Origin: Balaenoptera acutorostrata | Lineage: Eukaryota > Chordata > Mammalia > Artiodactyla > Balaenopteridae | DNA length: 64,000 bases | NCBI RefSeq assembly: GCF_949987535.1 | Contig: NC_080074.1 | Location: 29,101,478 to 29,165,477, forward strand | Direction of reading: 5' to 3' | In this document: positions 22,046 through 34,275 of the stretch, piece after piece | How the letters are laid out: each line of letters begins with the position of its first letter | Numbering within the stretch: position 1 is the first letter of the stretch | Notes under the pieces: model-generated | What the model saw: only the letters and a program-made list of their open reading frames with translations | Databases searched by the model: none | What the model was told of the DNA's origin: nothing | Made by a program: the position numbers and the translations under genes

Positions 22046-22184
22046 CCTGGAGGGGAGGGTAGTCTGGGGGAGAATGGATACATGTATATGTATGGCTGAG
22101 TCACTTTGCTGTGCACTTGAAACTATCACAACATTGCTAATTGGCTATACTCCAATATAAATTAAAAAGTTAAAAAAAAAAAGA
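22046..22184 (+). mobile_element. Very short 5'-truncated L1
   Basis: About 139 bp of L1 3'UTR only ('tggctgagtcactttgctgt' to 'actccaatataaattaaaaa') ending in poly-A. Near-identical flanks AAAATGACAATGCCAG (22030-22045) and AAAATGATGATGCCAG (22185-22200) are the target-site duplication. Confidence 0.85.
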
Positions 22185-22200
22185 AAAATGATGATGCCAG

Positions 22201-22677
22201 AGGGAAAACATCTTTGCATTATTTCCCTCCTGTGAGCACATGTACAAATTTGATTTGTAATATGAGCAACAGACTTTTTGAATGAGGGAAGAAATTAATA
22301 TGTGCAAATGCATGATCTATGATACATCAAGGAATGGAAAAGTCACATATTTATTCTGATAAAATAAAGAACCAACATAAAATAAGAGGTGACTTTGATA
22401 ATCCCAGCCCAGAAAGAGACAAGTGCAATTCTCAAATAAGGTTTCATTTAGCCTTTCTACATCCATATGCATTGTGCCTCAATTTTTATAAAGTACACAT
22501 AAAGAGTATAGCCAAAATTTGGCAATTAAATATCCAACATTCACTTATTTGTCCCTCTGGGTTGCATTATAAATAGTCTGTTGTTTTGGTGACTGACAGG
22601 AAACATTCAACTTTAATGAAACTTGGCAAATATACATATAAGATTGGGAGTTAGACTGGATTTTAATGTAGGCTTGG
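22201..22677. other. Unique DNA, no gene seen
   Basis: About 480 bp. An 85-codon frame at 22319-22576 has no recognisable domain and is probably chance. Confidence 0.35.
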
Positions 22678-22686
22678 TAAATTGAC

Positions 22687-22999
22687 TTTTTTTTTTTAAA
22701 CATTCTATTAATTAATTAATTAATTAATTAATTTTTGTCTGTGTTGGGTCTTCGTTTCTGTGCGAGGGCTTTCTCTAGTTGCGGCAAGTGGGGGCCACTC
22801 TTCATCGTGGTGCGTGGGCCTCTCACTATCGCGGCCTCTCTTGTTGCGGAGCACAGGCTCCAGACGCGCAGGCTCAGTAGTTGTGGCTCACGGGCCTAGT
22901 TGCTCCGCGGCATGTGGGATCTTCCCAGACCAGGGCTCGAACACGTGTCCCCTGCATTGGCAGGCAGATTCTCAACGACTGCACCACCAGGGAAGCCCC
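22687..22999 (-). mobile_element. CHR-type SINE with (TTAA)n tail
   Basis: Antisense full-length copy. Its tail has become a TTAATTAA-type repeat (22705-22733). The duplication TAAATTGAC lies at 22678-22686 and 23000-23008. Confidence 0.92.
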
Positions 23000-23164
23000 T
23001 AAATTGACATTCTTGAGCCTCATCTTCAAATGGTGAAAATATTTAGAGATTTTGCTGGAGTCATTAGTAAATACAGGCAGAATAACTAGCATAGAGCACA
23101 ACATTCAGTAGTTGATGGGGATAAATCTTATCGTCAAGAGAACAATGTGGTGGAAATAACTTGG

Positions 23165-23300
23165 ATTGGGAGTCTGGACACCTTTTATCTGGTCCTGATT
23201 GGAGGACTGACTTTTGAGGGATCTTTGGTGATTTCTGTCATCTCTCTGGCCTTTAATTTCCTCATCTCTAAAATGAGCAAGTTGGACTAGATCAGTTAGT
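23165..23300 (+). repeat. MIR/MIR3 SINE
   Basis: Sense MIR-like: 'taatttcctcatctctaaaa' followed by 'tgagcaagttggactagatc'. Confidence 0.55.
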
Positions 23301-24004
23301 TAAACATTTTTATAGCAACCCAACCCTTTGTGTAAATGAAGTCTTAGACAAAAGGTCAGTGTTTCAAAGTGATAAAAGCAGAGCTGGTGGGGTTAAACCT
23401 AGCAAGTGGAGCAGGAGCCAATCTCTCGACCTCCCCTCTCACCACCTCCCAGGATTGCCCAAGCACATCCTAGGATGTCTTGGACTCAGCAGAGTATAGG
23501 AATAGATGATTGCCAAGATGCTTGGACAAGTCTTTCTGCTCTGTTAATGTTTCTACAGTGTATCAGCCCGATGATATTTTAGTAAACCAATAGTCCACAA
23601 TGTCTCTCTCAGAATGAGCCCAAACAGTAGTCTTTATAACAAAAGTCATAGACTGATGCAATCCATTTTAACAGTTAAATACGTTTAGTGACCATTGCTC
23701 AGAACTCATTAAAGATTGAATCAATATGCCATAACAACTTGGCGCATACACACACACACACACACACACCACACACACATATGTATGTTTATATATCCAA
23801 TCAGTCCCATACAATCATAGCTATCATAACTGGTAAAGTGGAGACAACATATATTTTTTTAACCTGTCATTTCATTTCCATCAGAAAGATGTCATCAGCT
23901 TCATAGAGGTCAAAACAGAATTCCCAAAGTGAATAAGGTTAATTATTAAAGTTTTTGTGGGATATCCTCAATTCTAAATCAGATTTAATTAACTGGATAC
24001 TAGA
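23301..24004. other. Unique DNA with a CA microsatellite
   Basis: No gene or confident transposon. A (CA)n tract of 32 bp lies at 23748-23779, interrupted once by CC. Confidence 0.5.
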
Positions 24005-24195
24005 CTCTACTCTCACTTTATCTTCAAATAACCCTTTGTAGGAGGTGCCATTACGGTCATTTTATAGATGTGGAAAATGTAACTTCAACTTTAAAGAACT
24101 TATTGAAATCACATTGGCTATTAAGTCGCAAGGCCAATATGGAAGCCCAGTTTTCTTGATTCCATATTCAGTCCTCTTATTACTAAGTCATAAGA
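24005..24195 (-). repeat. MIR SINE
   Basis: Antisense MIR: 'attacggtcattttatagat', 'ggctattaagtcgcaaggcc' and the 'ggaagcccagttttcttgat' head. Confidence 0.6.
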
Positions 24196-25340
24196 GCCAG
24201 GGAAAATACAGACAGAACAATATACAAGCTTTCCTTTACTGAGAATGTGTTTTTACTGCTCTGCTTGAGAATTCTAAGTAGTTCAGAGATGCTCTCTGAA
24301 TCATCTGATGACACACAGTTCATAAGTATTCAGGGTAGCCTGGATTTCTCAAAGGCATGATGGGTAAATAGTCTTCATGTTTCAGATTATAGTGCGAACC
24401 TTTGTGCCCTGATATTAATATTTATTGATTTTTTTGACGTTCAATGACTTGTTCTCATGATAATTCCTAAATCTTCAGAAAAACCTTGCATTCATAAATA
24501 ACAAATTGTGTTATTATCCACATCTGTTCTCATTTTCTATAGGCTTAAAAATTCTCTGTTATGGGAGCCAAAAGAAATGACTACTCACCAGTGTCTATCA
24601 AATTCTGGCTCGTTTTCTCACTTAATTCTTTATTTGCCAATGAAATGCTTATCCAAAATAAATAAGGGACCTACCAAACTGCAGTGATTAACATGCAATG
24701 AGTCTCAGATCCCATTCACTGATGGAAATTGAGTAAAATTCAACGCTTTAGTTATACTGTTGTGATGTCGACGGCCCGATTAGGCTGATAGAACTGCAGG
24801 AGTTACTACTTTAATATCACATGAGCACATCATTAACTTGAACCATGCCAAAGCAGTATGAAAATGAGCAATTTTCATTTTTTAAAAGAGACAATATGAA
24901 CTCTTCCTGCTGCTTAAATTTGTTTCATGTGTGTGTGTGTTGGGATGGGGGTTGGTAACAGGATATGTAGAGTGCAGTTATATTTTAAATTAATAACAAG
25001 TTGCTTTCACAAAGTGTGTGTATATTTAGAAATTAAATCTAAGGTATATTTTTAAAATTAAAAAATGAGATGAATCCTTGTGTATTAAATTTTTTTGTAC
25101 ACTTTTGTTAGCTGCCTGAAGATCTTTTCTGGATCAGGATGCATTAGAAATAAGTAAGCAAACAAGCAAACAGATACGTGAAACACTTCTGCTTTACTAT
25201 TTCCAAATTATATCTACTGACTGAAGCCCTATTAAAGAAATATTTTGAATGGATGATTTAAAAATGCTATTATATGTTAACTCTGTGACCAAATTCCCTT
25301 TTTAAAATTTGGCACACATATTTCATTTTATTTTTATTAT
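24196..25340. other. Repeat-free unique DNA, no gene seen
   Basis: More than 1 kb free of recognised repeats. Around 24540-24900 the sequence is of even complexity, keeps CpG sites (GTCGACGGCCCG near 24767), and has several TAAT-type motifs. It is a possible conserved noncoding element by appearance only. Confidence 0.4.
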
Positions 25341-25349
25341 AATTTCAAA

Positions 25350-25520
25350 TTGTAAAATACTTTACAATTTCTAAAGCACTTGAACACTTGTTAGTATTAC
25401 TTCATCTTCATGTACCCTTGTAATGTGGTCAGAGCAAATATCCATCTCTTCATTTCATAGATGAGGAAAGTGGGTTTTGACACTTTAATGCTAAATGACT
25501 TCCTAGGTCAACACAAATCC
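25350..25520 (-). repeat. MIR SINE
   Basis: Antisense MIR-like: 'tttctaaagcacttgaacac' and 'tttcatagatgaggaaagtg'. Confidence 0.5.
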
Positions 25521-25524
25521 ATTT

Positions 25525-25705
25525 CCATTGTTTGTTATCTGCATGACCTTGGAAAAATTACTACTCTATGCCTCGGTTTTGACATCTGTAAAATGGGAAT
25601 AACAAGTAGGTATGTCTTGCAAGATTGTTGTGAGGAATAAATGAGATAATCCATAAAAACTCTTAATACAGTGCCTGGAACCCAACAAACATCTATAAAT
25701 ACTAA
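25525..25705 (+). repeat. MIR SINE
   Basis: Sense MIR: 'gacatctgtaaaatgggaat', 'gttgtgaggaataaatgaga' and 'acagtgcctggaacccaaca'. Adjacent to an antisense MIR-like piece, so the pair lies tail to tail. Confidence 0.7.
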
Positions 25706-25734
25706 CTGCTGCTGTTGTTTTTTTTTTTTTGAAA

Positions 25735-26590
25735 AAAACTACAAAAGATAATTATACTACAGAAAAGCATTGAAACTGCTCTTATACAGTTGTCATGAAT
25801 ACTTGTATACTGTTAATTGTCAACATGTTTTCTTTAGATTGATTGATTTGCTCATAACTGCTTCTGGTCCCTTTACTCCTGGGGTTCGTTTTCTTTCTTG
25901 CCTATCTGTATCCTTCCGTAGTTCTTTCATGAGGGCCTGTGAGGAGTGAAGTTGTTTATATTTGTACATTTGAGAAAAGTCACAATTTTTGCCTTCATTC
26001 CTAAATGACGTTTAGCTGCGGGGAGACTCTGTGGTTGTTGCCAGTGAGAAAGCTGATGTCCATCTGATTGTCATTCCTCAGCTGGCCATCCATCTGTTCT
26101 CTTTGGTAGCTTTGAGGATCAGACGAAGGATCCTGTCTTTATCCTTCCTGCTCTACACTTGCACTATTAGGCACTGAGGTAGGAGCTTATCTTTATTTAT
26201 TATGTTGATGTTAGGCTACCATTTTGAATTGGATGCTCATGGATTTATTGAAGTTAGCATCACTCAAAAGATTCTTTTCCACCATTTCCTCTATTATCTT
26301 CTGGAACTCCTATTAAACGTATATTAGAACTTCTCATTCTATACTTCCTGTCTTCTCAATATTTTTCCTTCACTTAGTTTTTCAGTTAAATATTTCACTT
26401 GCATTTTGGTTGATTTTCTCAGATCTAGTTTTCATGTATTCTCTCTTTAGCTATGCTTAGTCTAATTTTTATTTCTAGAATTTCTATTTGGTTCTTTAAA
26501 ATCTGCCTATCTTTTTCTTTTAAAAATAATCATTTACTCTTATTTACCTTATTTTCTATTCCTTTTTTTATCTCCTTGAATAATTAAACA
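25735..26590 (-). repeat. Degraded L1M/HAL1 ORF1-region LINE
   Basis: T-rich sequence with phrases such as 'tttttgccttcattcctaaa', 'tcttctggaactcctattaa' and 'aatttctatttggttcttta', which look like the reverse of an old L1/HAL1 ORF1 region. Heavily eroded; boundaries approximate. Confidence 0.5.
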
Positions 26591-27108
26591 TACTCGTTTT
26601 AAGACTGCATTGTGTTTGCTCTGTTCTGAAGTTTCTTGGGTGTAATTTCTCCTGTTGTTTCTCCTTCTGGTATTCTTCCATTTTGGCACAGTAGGTTATT
26701 GTCTGTGCGCACATAAGGCATGACAGTGCTGCACGGGCATCCCATGTATGCCCTAAGTCGTTGTAGAGTTTTTGTAAGGGCAATGTCATAAGTGCCTTTC
26801 TGGAGCCCTGGAGAAAATAACAGTCTCACACTGGTGTTTGCCCAATTCTGGGCTTGGAATTTCCATTCTCTTTGGGCCATGTAGGAGTCCAGGTTCCATG
26901 GACAGTACAAACTCAAGGCTATGGAGACTGGCAGCATACTCTGTTTTTATTAAGAAATTTTCACATATTGAGGAATGGGGAAGTCATTTTGGCTTATACA
27001 TGAGTTAACTTGAACTTTATGCTAACTAAAACAGCATGTTTGTGGCCTATGAAACATACTTTGTACATCTGCTTTAATTACTAAAAAATGACACATTGAC
27101 CAGAAGTA
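26591..27108. other. Unique DNA, no gene seen
   Basis: Antisense frames of 73 and 112 codons overlap here (26568-26937), but no domain or splice context supports a gene. Confidence 0.35.
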
Positions 27109-27123
27109 AAGAATGTGTATGTT

Positions 27124-27435
27124 GGATTTCCCTGGTGGCACAGTGGTTAAGAATCTGCCTGCCAATGCAGGGGACATGGGTTCTAGCCCTGGTCTGGGAA
27201 GATCCCACATGCCGCGGAGCAACTAAGCCCGTGTGCCACAACTACTGAGCCTAAGCTCTAGAGCCCGCGTGCCACAACTACTGAGCCCACGTGCTGCAAC
27301 TACTGAAGCCCACATGCCTAGAGCCCACATACCACAACAAAGAGTAGCCCCCGCTTGCTGCAACTAGAGAAAACCCACATGCAGCAATGAAGACCCAACG
27401 CAGCCAAGAATAAATAAATAAATAATTTTAAAAAA
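27124..27435 (+). mobile_element. CHR-type SINE, tandem-unit subfamily
   Basis: Sense copy whose body repeats a 'ccacaactactgagcc' unit several times and lacks the 'gagaggccgcgatagtgag' block of the other subfamily. Imperfect 15-bp duplication AAGAATGTGTATGTT / AAGAATGTCCATGTT at 27109-27123 and 27436-27450. Tail (AAAT)n then A run. Confidence 0.93.
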
Positions 27436-27450
27436 AAGAATGTCCATGTT

Positions 27451-27770
27451 AAAAATAAAGATTAAATGCCTCCCTTCCTGGTACACCAATGCTGGTACCC
27501 CTTTGATGAGACTCCCTTTCCAGGTGTCAAGGCAATACTGACTCACTGTGTACATGCTGGTCTTTTTTTTTTTTTTTTTTTTTAAACCTTGAAGATAGGT
27601 ATCCCTGACTTTAATGTTTGTCCTGACAGGATATGAGACTGTGCTGAAAACCAGTCTTCCTGGGAGCAGTTTCTCAGAGTAATCTTGGGAGCTGGCTGCT
27701 GGGCTATAGTCTTCAGTTTGGCTCAAATAAAACTCTTTTCTATTCTTATTATTGATTGTTTATTGATTAC
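27451..27770 (+). mobile_element. Probable retroviral LTR fragment
   Basis: The segment has the look of the 3' half of an endogenous retrovirus LTR: 'gcagtttctcagagtaatct', 'gctgggctatagtcttcagt', then an AATAAA polyadenylation signal at 27725-27730. A 21-base T run interrupts it at 27563-27583. No internal viral genes lie beside it, so it would be a solo LTR. The borders are not certain. Confidence 0.45.
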
Positions 27771-28164
27771 TTTCATTGACACAATATTAATAACGTTTCA
27801 ACGTAATTATCACTGCTGCTACAGGGTATAGGGAAAAAGTTGCTGAAAAGAAAAAAGCCGGCATAACTACAGAGAATTTAATTAGTCTATCAATGTAGCT
27901 GTCCCAGTGCTCTCTTTAGGCTTGTAGCACTTGCATTCTGATATAAAAGCACACTAAACTAATAAGGAAACAGTTTTGAATCCCACTCTTAGCAGTATAA
28001 AAATATAACAGCCCTTATCCTTAAAGAGTATAACAACATTTTCATTAGCTGTGTTACTATTAAACAGGTGGGAATAGTGATATGCCATTAACTATTTATT
28101 TTCACCGGGTTCTGGTAGATATTGGCCATCAACCCCATCAAACAGCTAAGGGGTAGGGAGAAAC

Positions 28165-28352
28165 GATGGAGCTTGGCAATATAAGAACTAGATTCCTGTC
28201 TCTTTTTCACTGGTTAGAAGCTGTAAGAGCTTAGGTGTTAAATTTCTTTATTCCTTTGTTTCCTTTCCTGAAAAATGAGGATAATAAGGCCTCTTCTACA
28301 GAGTTATGGTAAGAATTAAATAAGATAATACCTGTAAAGATGCTTCACAAGC
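28165..28352 (+). repeat. MIR SINE
   Basis: Sense MIR: 'tttcctttcctgaaaaatga', 'ggtaagaattaaataagata' and 'acctgtaaagatgcttcac'. Confidence 0.6.
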
Positions 28353-28354
28353 TC

Positions 28355-28450
28355 TAAAGCAGTGGATCTCAGTGAGGTCCCCGGACCAGCAGCATGGGCA
28401 TCACCTGGGGGCTTATTAGAAATGCAAATTCTTGACCTACTCCAGTTCCT
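28355..28450 (+). mobile_element. MER5A-like hAT transposon fragment
   Basis: 'gcagtggatctcagtgaggt' then 'gggcatcacctgggggctta' and 'gaaatgcaaattcttgacct' match the left part of the short hAT-Charlie element MER5A. Confidence 0.75.
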
Positions 28451-29104
28451 GGTCCTAGTGCTTTCCTGAAGTCCTACTTCTTAGGACACCCTTAAATCCT
28501 TAATAAATTCTCTCTTTTTCACTTAAGCTAGGCTCAGTGGTTTTCAGTTGGCTGCAATTAATCATCTCATTGAGTGATGGAAAACATCTGCAGGCAACTC
28601 AGCCCCTCTCCCATACGATTGTTGTGCTCATGACCATTTTTTCTGGCTGCCCAAGATCCTTTTATGTCCTGTCAACTTCATTTCCTTACCCTTTCCTCTG
28701 TAGTAAACTTGGTTGTTTGGATGCTGGATTAGATATGTGCTTATTTCTTCACCCCTCTCTCTCCATCTCTACGCATCAGCATGTACCTCCCCTGACCCCT
28801 GCCACACGCTCCCCCACCTTCATGCACATGAGCTTTTTTTTTTACAGTTTGTAAAATTCCAGGTCCTGACAAGGTTCCAGTCATCCTTCTCAAACATCAT
28901 TACTACAGGTTGGAATTCTTTACTCTCAAACAGTAAATTACCTTTTTAGTGGCTCATGCAGTTAAACCAAATGTAACATTCAGTGCCAAATCCTACAGTG
29001 TAAACCTTAAACATTCCAGTTTTATCTGCCTTCCTGTTCCATTGGATACCAAGACTGACACACTCCATAGCTCATCCCGTAACCACTCAAGGATGTGTGA
29101 ATGA
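28451..29104. other. Unique DNA, no gene seen
   Basis: A 105-codon frame at 28537-28854 shows no domain. C- and T-rich stretches account for its length. Confidence 0.35.
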
Positions 29105-29350
29105 TGTTTAAATACAGAATTATGGAAGTTTAGAGTTGGAAGATACCCAACTTCTTCCCATTGCAGGGGTCCCTGCTACAACCTCCCTGTTTTTTGGTCA
29201 TCAAACCTCTTATACACTTTCAGTGATGGAGAGTTGTATGTTTAATAATGAGCGTTTCCTTCTGTTAAAATAAAACCTACCTCTTTGTCACATCCAAACT
29301 CTGCCTCATGGAGCACTTCAGAGGAAATGTACTCTCTGTGCTCTACAACA
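29105..29350 (+). repeat. L3/CR1-like or other old repeat
   Basis: 'ttatggaagtttagagttgg' followed by a damaged cysteine-poor frame recalls the 3' part of L3-type LINEs. Low confidence. Confidence 0.35.
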
Positions 29351-29404
29351 GCTTCATCTCTAAATTTTCCTTTCTTAGGGTAAACAATATCAACCACATT
29401 TAAT

Positions 29405-29560
29405 TGTTTTATTTTTTTTTAATTTTAATTTTTATTGAGGCAATACTGGTTTATAACATTATATAAGTCTCATGTGTATAACATTGTATTTCTATTCCTG
29501 TATACCCTACGGTGTGCTCACCACCAGAAATTACCTCGATGCAAAAATACCTTCTCCAAG
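29405..29560 (-). repeat. L1M LINE fragment
   Basis: Antisense L1M 3'UTR pattern: 'tttttattgaggcaatactg', 'ataagtctcatgtgtataac' and 'ggtgtgctcaccaccagaaa'. Confidence 0.6.
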
Positions 29561-30039
29561 ACACATTATATTAAAATTGTGAAACGTCCTCTAAGTGTTT
29601 TTTGTTAAGTGGGTTTATGGGGTTATAGTCCTTAATATTCTTCTCCTGACCGTGACCTTATTTCACAATGCGGCCTTTTCTTAATGTGGCCCTTGAAAAT
29701 TGAACATAATAATTGGAATGTGACCTGGATGTCCATCTCTATGGATGTATATTAGGACTGTGTTTATTTTTCTAATGCTTCTGTTCTGTTGTTGGCTCCT
29801 AAGATATTTTTCACATTATATTGTCAAGTTAGGACTTCTGAATTCTGTAATAGGAGTTTAAAAGAAGAAATATAGAACTTATGTAATTACCATCACAACA
29901 ATAGCATATCATTGAGAAAATTGGTCACCTTACACTTACCATCTATCCATCGACTTAGCCGCAACTTACCCTCATTTCCTCCCAATTTTTACAGGCTAAG
30001 CTGACCCCTCTTTTTTTTTTTTTTTTTTTTTTTAAATCA

Positions 30040-31165
30040 AAACTAACCTCTCCACCCATGTAATTCATTCTTTTCTTTCTCCCTGGGACCTTGTCTTAAT
30101 TCTTTTTTATTTTCTTCTTCTTTTCTCTTCTACTGGCTTTGCCACATTTACTTCTAAACTGTTTCAAATCTCTTCCATTATAAATGAAACAATCTCTCTT
30201 ATACCTACTACCTTACCTCTTTCCTTTCTTTTATTACCAAGAAAGTGCATGCTACACTTACTCATCTCTCATTTATTTTTTAAAATATACTTTAACTTGT
30301 CTTGCATCTCAACCACTCTACCAAAATTGTTCCTATTAAGTCTAACAATTGGTCTGACTGTGAAATTTGGAGGTCATTTGAAAGTCCTTATCTTATATGT
30401 GGTATTGGATACTGTAAATCACGTTTCCCTCTTGTAACTGTTTCCATGGCTTCCATGACCCAGGACCCTTGTAGTTTTCCCTGTATTTCTCTAACCATCT
30501 TTTCCTGTTTCTCTATGGATTTTTCTTCCTCTTTCTGGCCCTTAAAGCCTGGAGTGCCCACAGTAACACTGGACTAATTAAAATCTTTGCTTCCTCTCCC
30601 CCGGGTCTGGGCCTCCAGTCTTCTCCCCTTCATCTTTCCCTCCTTCCTTGCCCATCACAATCATCCTCTGTATTGCTTCCTGAGTGATCATGTGAAATGC
30701 AAGTCTGAGCCTGCTGCTTCCTGGTTGAATCTCTGCTTCAGCTCTTCATGCTTCTGTGATGAAGCCCCACTCCTTTACATGATGTAATGTCTCTATGGCT
30801 CACTCTGCTTCTCCAGGATCATCTCTCACTATTTCCTGAACTGCATTTTAGTGCCTAAGATTTTCTGCATACACCATACTAGTTTTTACTTGCGTGTCTC
30901 TCTCAGATTGTGTCCTCTGGCTGGAATAAAACCCCCCTTAGCTTGAGAGCCTATTTTACTGGGACACCGGCCTTTATCCCTTCACTCTCCATTGGATGAG
31001 TTAGATGTTACTTCTCTGTGCTTGTGTGAATATGCCTATCACTGCGCTTTTTATGATTCTCTCTCAATTAGACTGAATATTATGAGGAGCTGGGATAAAA
31101 TATTTTTCATTTTTTGGTATCTATGTCTCCTAACAAAGGGCCTGGATGAATGATTAACCACTGTA
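30040..31165 (+). repeat. L2 LINE, coding and 3' region
   Basis: Sense L2. A residual frame at 30249-30437 ends VVLDTVNHVSLL, which recalls the conserved reverse transcriptase segment of L2. Downstream phrases such as 'gtcctctggctggaataaaa' and 'gtgatcatgtgaaatgcaag' also fit L2. A 23-base T run (30011-30033) lies just upstream. The element is long dead. Confidence 0.65.
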
Positions 31166-31669
31166 TGGTAATTTGCTATTTACATCATTCTACATTTTTA
31201 TAAATATCATTCTACATTCATCTTTTATTATAGCTAGTTTTTAGTCCAACATTCCAGGCTGTCCTACTCTTTTTGTTCTCCAGTTGACCATCAAAGCTAT
31301 TCATTATCTTGCCATTCTTTGTGGTACTGGCAGATTAGATATGCATGCCATCTTAGTCTCTATCCAAATCATTAACAGTAAATGTTGAATAGGATAAATC
31401 CCAGGCTAGAATTCTAGAGTAGTGAGTGGTATCCTAGCACCTAATGTCTCATTATTCTATTCTATTTTATTTTATTTTTACAAATTGCCAGGAAGTCATC
31501 TTTGCCAAATAGCTCAGTTTCAGATGGAACTTATGCATCTGATTCCACCTACTGTCTTATGTCTCCTCCTTTACAAATATTCCATTATTTGTCTTGAGGA
31601 AATATACAATCACATCTTCTGGAATCTCATAAAACATCTTTAATGTTGATTGTAGAAAACTTTAAATTG

Positions 31670-31885
31670 ATAAGTAATATAGAGTGCTTACAAGTGCCAG
31701 GCTCTTTTCTATGTGTTATATATATATATATTAGCTTATTTATTCCTCAGAAGAACTTTATGATGGAGGTATTATTATTTATCTATTTTACAGATAAGAC
31801 ACTGAATCACAGAGAGGTTAAGTAACTTGTGTAAAGTTACACAGTTATTAAGTTATAATGCTTATCAGGCTTGGTTCTAGAAAAT
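31670..31885 (-). repeat. MIR SINE
   Basis: Antisense MIR: 'caagtgccaggctcttttct', 'attttacagataagacactg', 'agagaggttaagtaacttgt'. Contains a short TA repeat (31719-31731). Confidence 0.75.
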
Positions 31886-32744
31886 TCGCAAGCGTATGGT
31901 TACCACAAATTCTAACAATCACTGTCCTACCTAACATATAGTCATATCCTTCTTAGAAAGGATCATCATCTCCTTCAATACAATACACCCAATTCTCTTT
32001 GTGTGCATATCTGTGTGTGGGTGGGCAGAGTTCCTGGGTTTATAGTACCAATGATGGAAACTGTGGTGGGTGGAGAAGAAAAAAAAAACTCCTGTAATCT
32101 AATTTGTTTTTTTTTTTTTTATGAATGCATACATTTATTTTACCTTATTTGGGATATAAGAGAATGCATTATTCCATAATTCATGCACATAAAAAAGAAT
32201 AAGCAAGATTGCAAAACAAATGAACATTAAACAAGAAGTTTTCAGATCACAATCTAATTAGTTTCTGATAGGATTCGGAGGGAAATGGGGATGGAAAAAG
32301 GCCCATCATTATCTTCTTTATTATTATAGTCATAACCATTATCTTCATTGTGGTAGGAAATGTTCTGTCCCTTTCCCAGTATTTCTCTCTTGGCCCACAA
32401 AAAGGAACTTGGCCCTCCTGACTATATCAGGAAGATAACACGGGAGTTTCCCACCCCCAGTTTCATTCCTCCTTGCCTGGGGAGGAGTGAATCATATGCC
32501 TGTGGGACCACTGGACCCAATGGAGAGTCCCGTGGGGCCTGCCCTTCTTTAATTTGAGATCTTGTCTACTCTGTATCCTAATCTTGTTGCCATGCAATAG
32601 GTGAATGAATTAGTCATGGCTTCTGCATCCTGCCCCTGGGTAGGTAACACTATTTTAGGGTGAGAGGAATACAGAATTCCTTTTGTTCATGGGTCTAAGC
32701 TGAATTTCTAAATCCAAAATTAAAGGTAGTACTATGATCCAATT
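31886..32744. other. Unique DNA, no gene seen
   Basis: About 860 bp with an A run at 32079-32088 and a T run at 32107-32120. A 65-codon frame at 32360-32557 is proline and serine rich and unremarkable. Confidence 0.35.
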
Positions 32745-33560
32745 GACTCATCTTTCAGTAATGAGTATGTATTCAGTAGCTGCTGTGTGCCATACAGTAT
32801 CCTAGGTGCGGGGATTCCACAGTAAACAAAAGTAGCCGTGACCCTGTTCCCAAGGAACTTGCATTCTAGTCAGAGGAGACAAACAAAAAAGTACATAACA
32901 TGTCTGATAGTGATGAAAGATAGGGAGAAAAACAGAGCAGGTGAAAGGGAACAGAGCATGCATAGTGTGGGTGGGATGGTGCTATTTCATATGGGTGCTC
33001 AAGGAAAGTTTCTGTGCTCATGTGACATTTGAACAGAGAGTAAAGAAGTGAGACATGTGGCCACCTGGGCTAAGAGTTTTCTGTGTAGAGGGAAGAACAA
33101 ATTCAAAGGCTTTGAGGTAGGCTTATGCTTGCCATTTTTCTTGAGTGCCACAGGGAGGTCATTGTGGCTGGAGCACAGTGAATGAAATAGGAGAATGTAG
33201 GAGATAAGTTGAAAGAGGACACATGAAAACAAGTTTACTGAGGTCCTTAAAAGAAAACGCAAGGAATTTGAATTTTACATTGCGAGAGATGGGAAATCAG
33301 AGAATTTTAAGTAGTAGAATAAACAAGTATTATAGCTTGTTTATTGAAAAGATGGTTCTGAATTTAGAGTGGAATATAGGCATCATGGGGAAACTGTGGA
33401 CATAGAGAGGATGGTTAGGAGGTTACTGTAGTAGTTTTGCTGAGAGATGAAAGTGGCTTCATTCAGGAAGGCAGCAGTGGAGGTGGTAAGAATTGATGTA
33501 TTGTGGATGTATTTTCAAGTTGGAGGCAACAGAATTGGTTGTAGATAGAGAACGGAGTTT
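32745..33560 (-). repeat. L2 LINE, antisense
   Basis: The plus strand shows the reverse complement of L2 coding sequence: 'tgaaagatagggagaaaaac', 'gtgacatttgaacagagagt', 'ggtcattgtggctggagcac' and 'gcagcagtggaggtggtaag'. No frame survives. Confidence 0.65.
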
Positions 33561-33569
33561 ATTATCTAT

Positions 33570-34275
33570 GTGGTAATTAATTTTTTTAACTAAATCGTTC
33601 TTGTAAAATGTATTTTGAAAATTTAAATATACATGTAATTAGATTGAGTAGTAAAATGAATCCCCATCTAACCCTCACCCAGATTCCTACTTATCAATAT
33701 TCTGACACATTTGCTTTAATTATCTCCTTTTGAATCATTTTTGTATTTTCTGAGTTTTTTTAAAGTAATCTAGACATCGTATCATTTCACCCACATACAC
33801 TTCTGTAAATATCTCTCAGTATCATGAACATGTTCTTACATAATGCTATAATCATACTCTAATAAAATTAATAAGAACAATTCCTCGGTATCAACTAATA
33901 CCGAGATGATATTCAAATTTCCCTGAACGTTTTTTTCCTTAATTGAGATAATGTTTACTTAGAGTGAAACACACCAATCTTAAGGGTACAATACAAACAC
34001 TTTTGGGGAAAAAAACCCCTGTAAAATCAATACCTTAATCTAAAATATAGAATTTTTCCATCCCCTTAGAAAGTTATCTTGCACACCCTTCTAGTCAAAT
34101 CCCACTTCTATAGGCAACTACTGTTATGATTCTTATCAACATAGATTTACTTTTCCTGTTTGTGAATTTCACAGAAATGAAATCATACAATATGTATTCT
34201 TTCATGTTTGGCTTATTTTTTCAATACAATATTTTTGAGATTCATCCTAGTTGTTTACATGTAGTTCATTCTTTT
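33570..34275 (-). repeat. Old L1M-type LINE pieces
   Basis: Two neighbouring blocks resemble antisense L1M 3' regions: 33600-33920 ('cacatttgctttaattatct') and 33925-34275 ('gaaatgaaatcatacaatat', 'gagattcatcctagttgttt'). They may be one element. Confidence 0.5.

Noticed and set aside
23748..23779. Short regularly spaced repeats, considered as a CRISPR-like array
   Set aside because: Simple dinucleotide microsatellites in mammalian DNA, with no spacers or cas genes.
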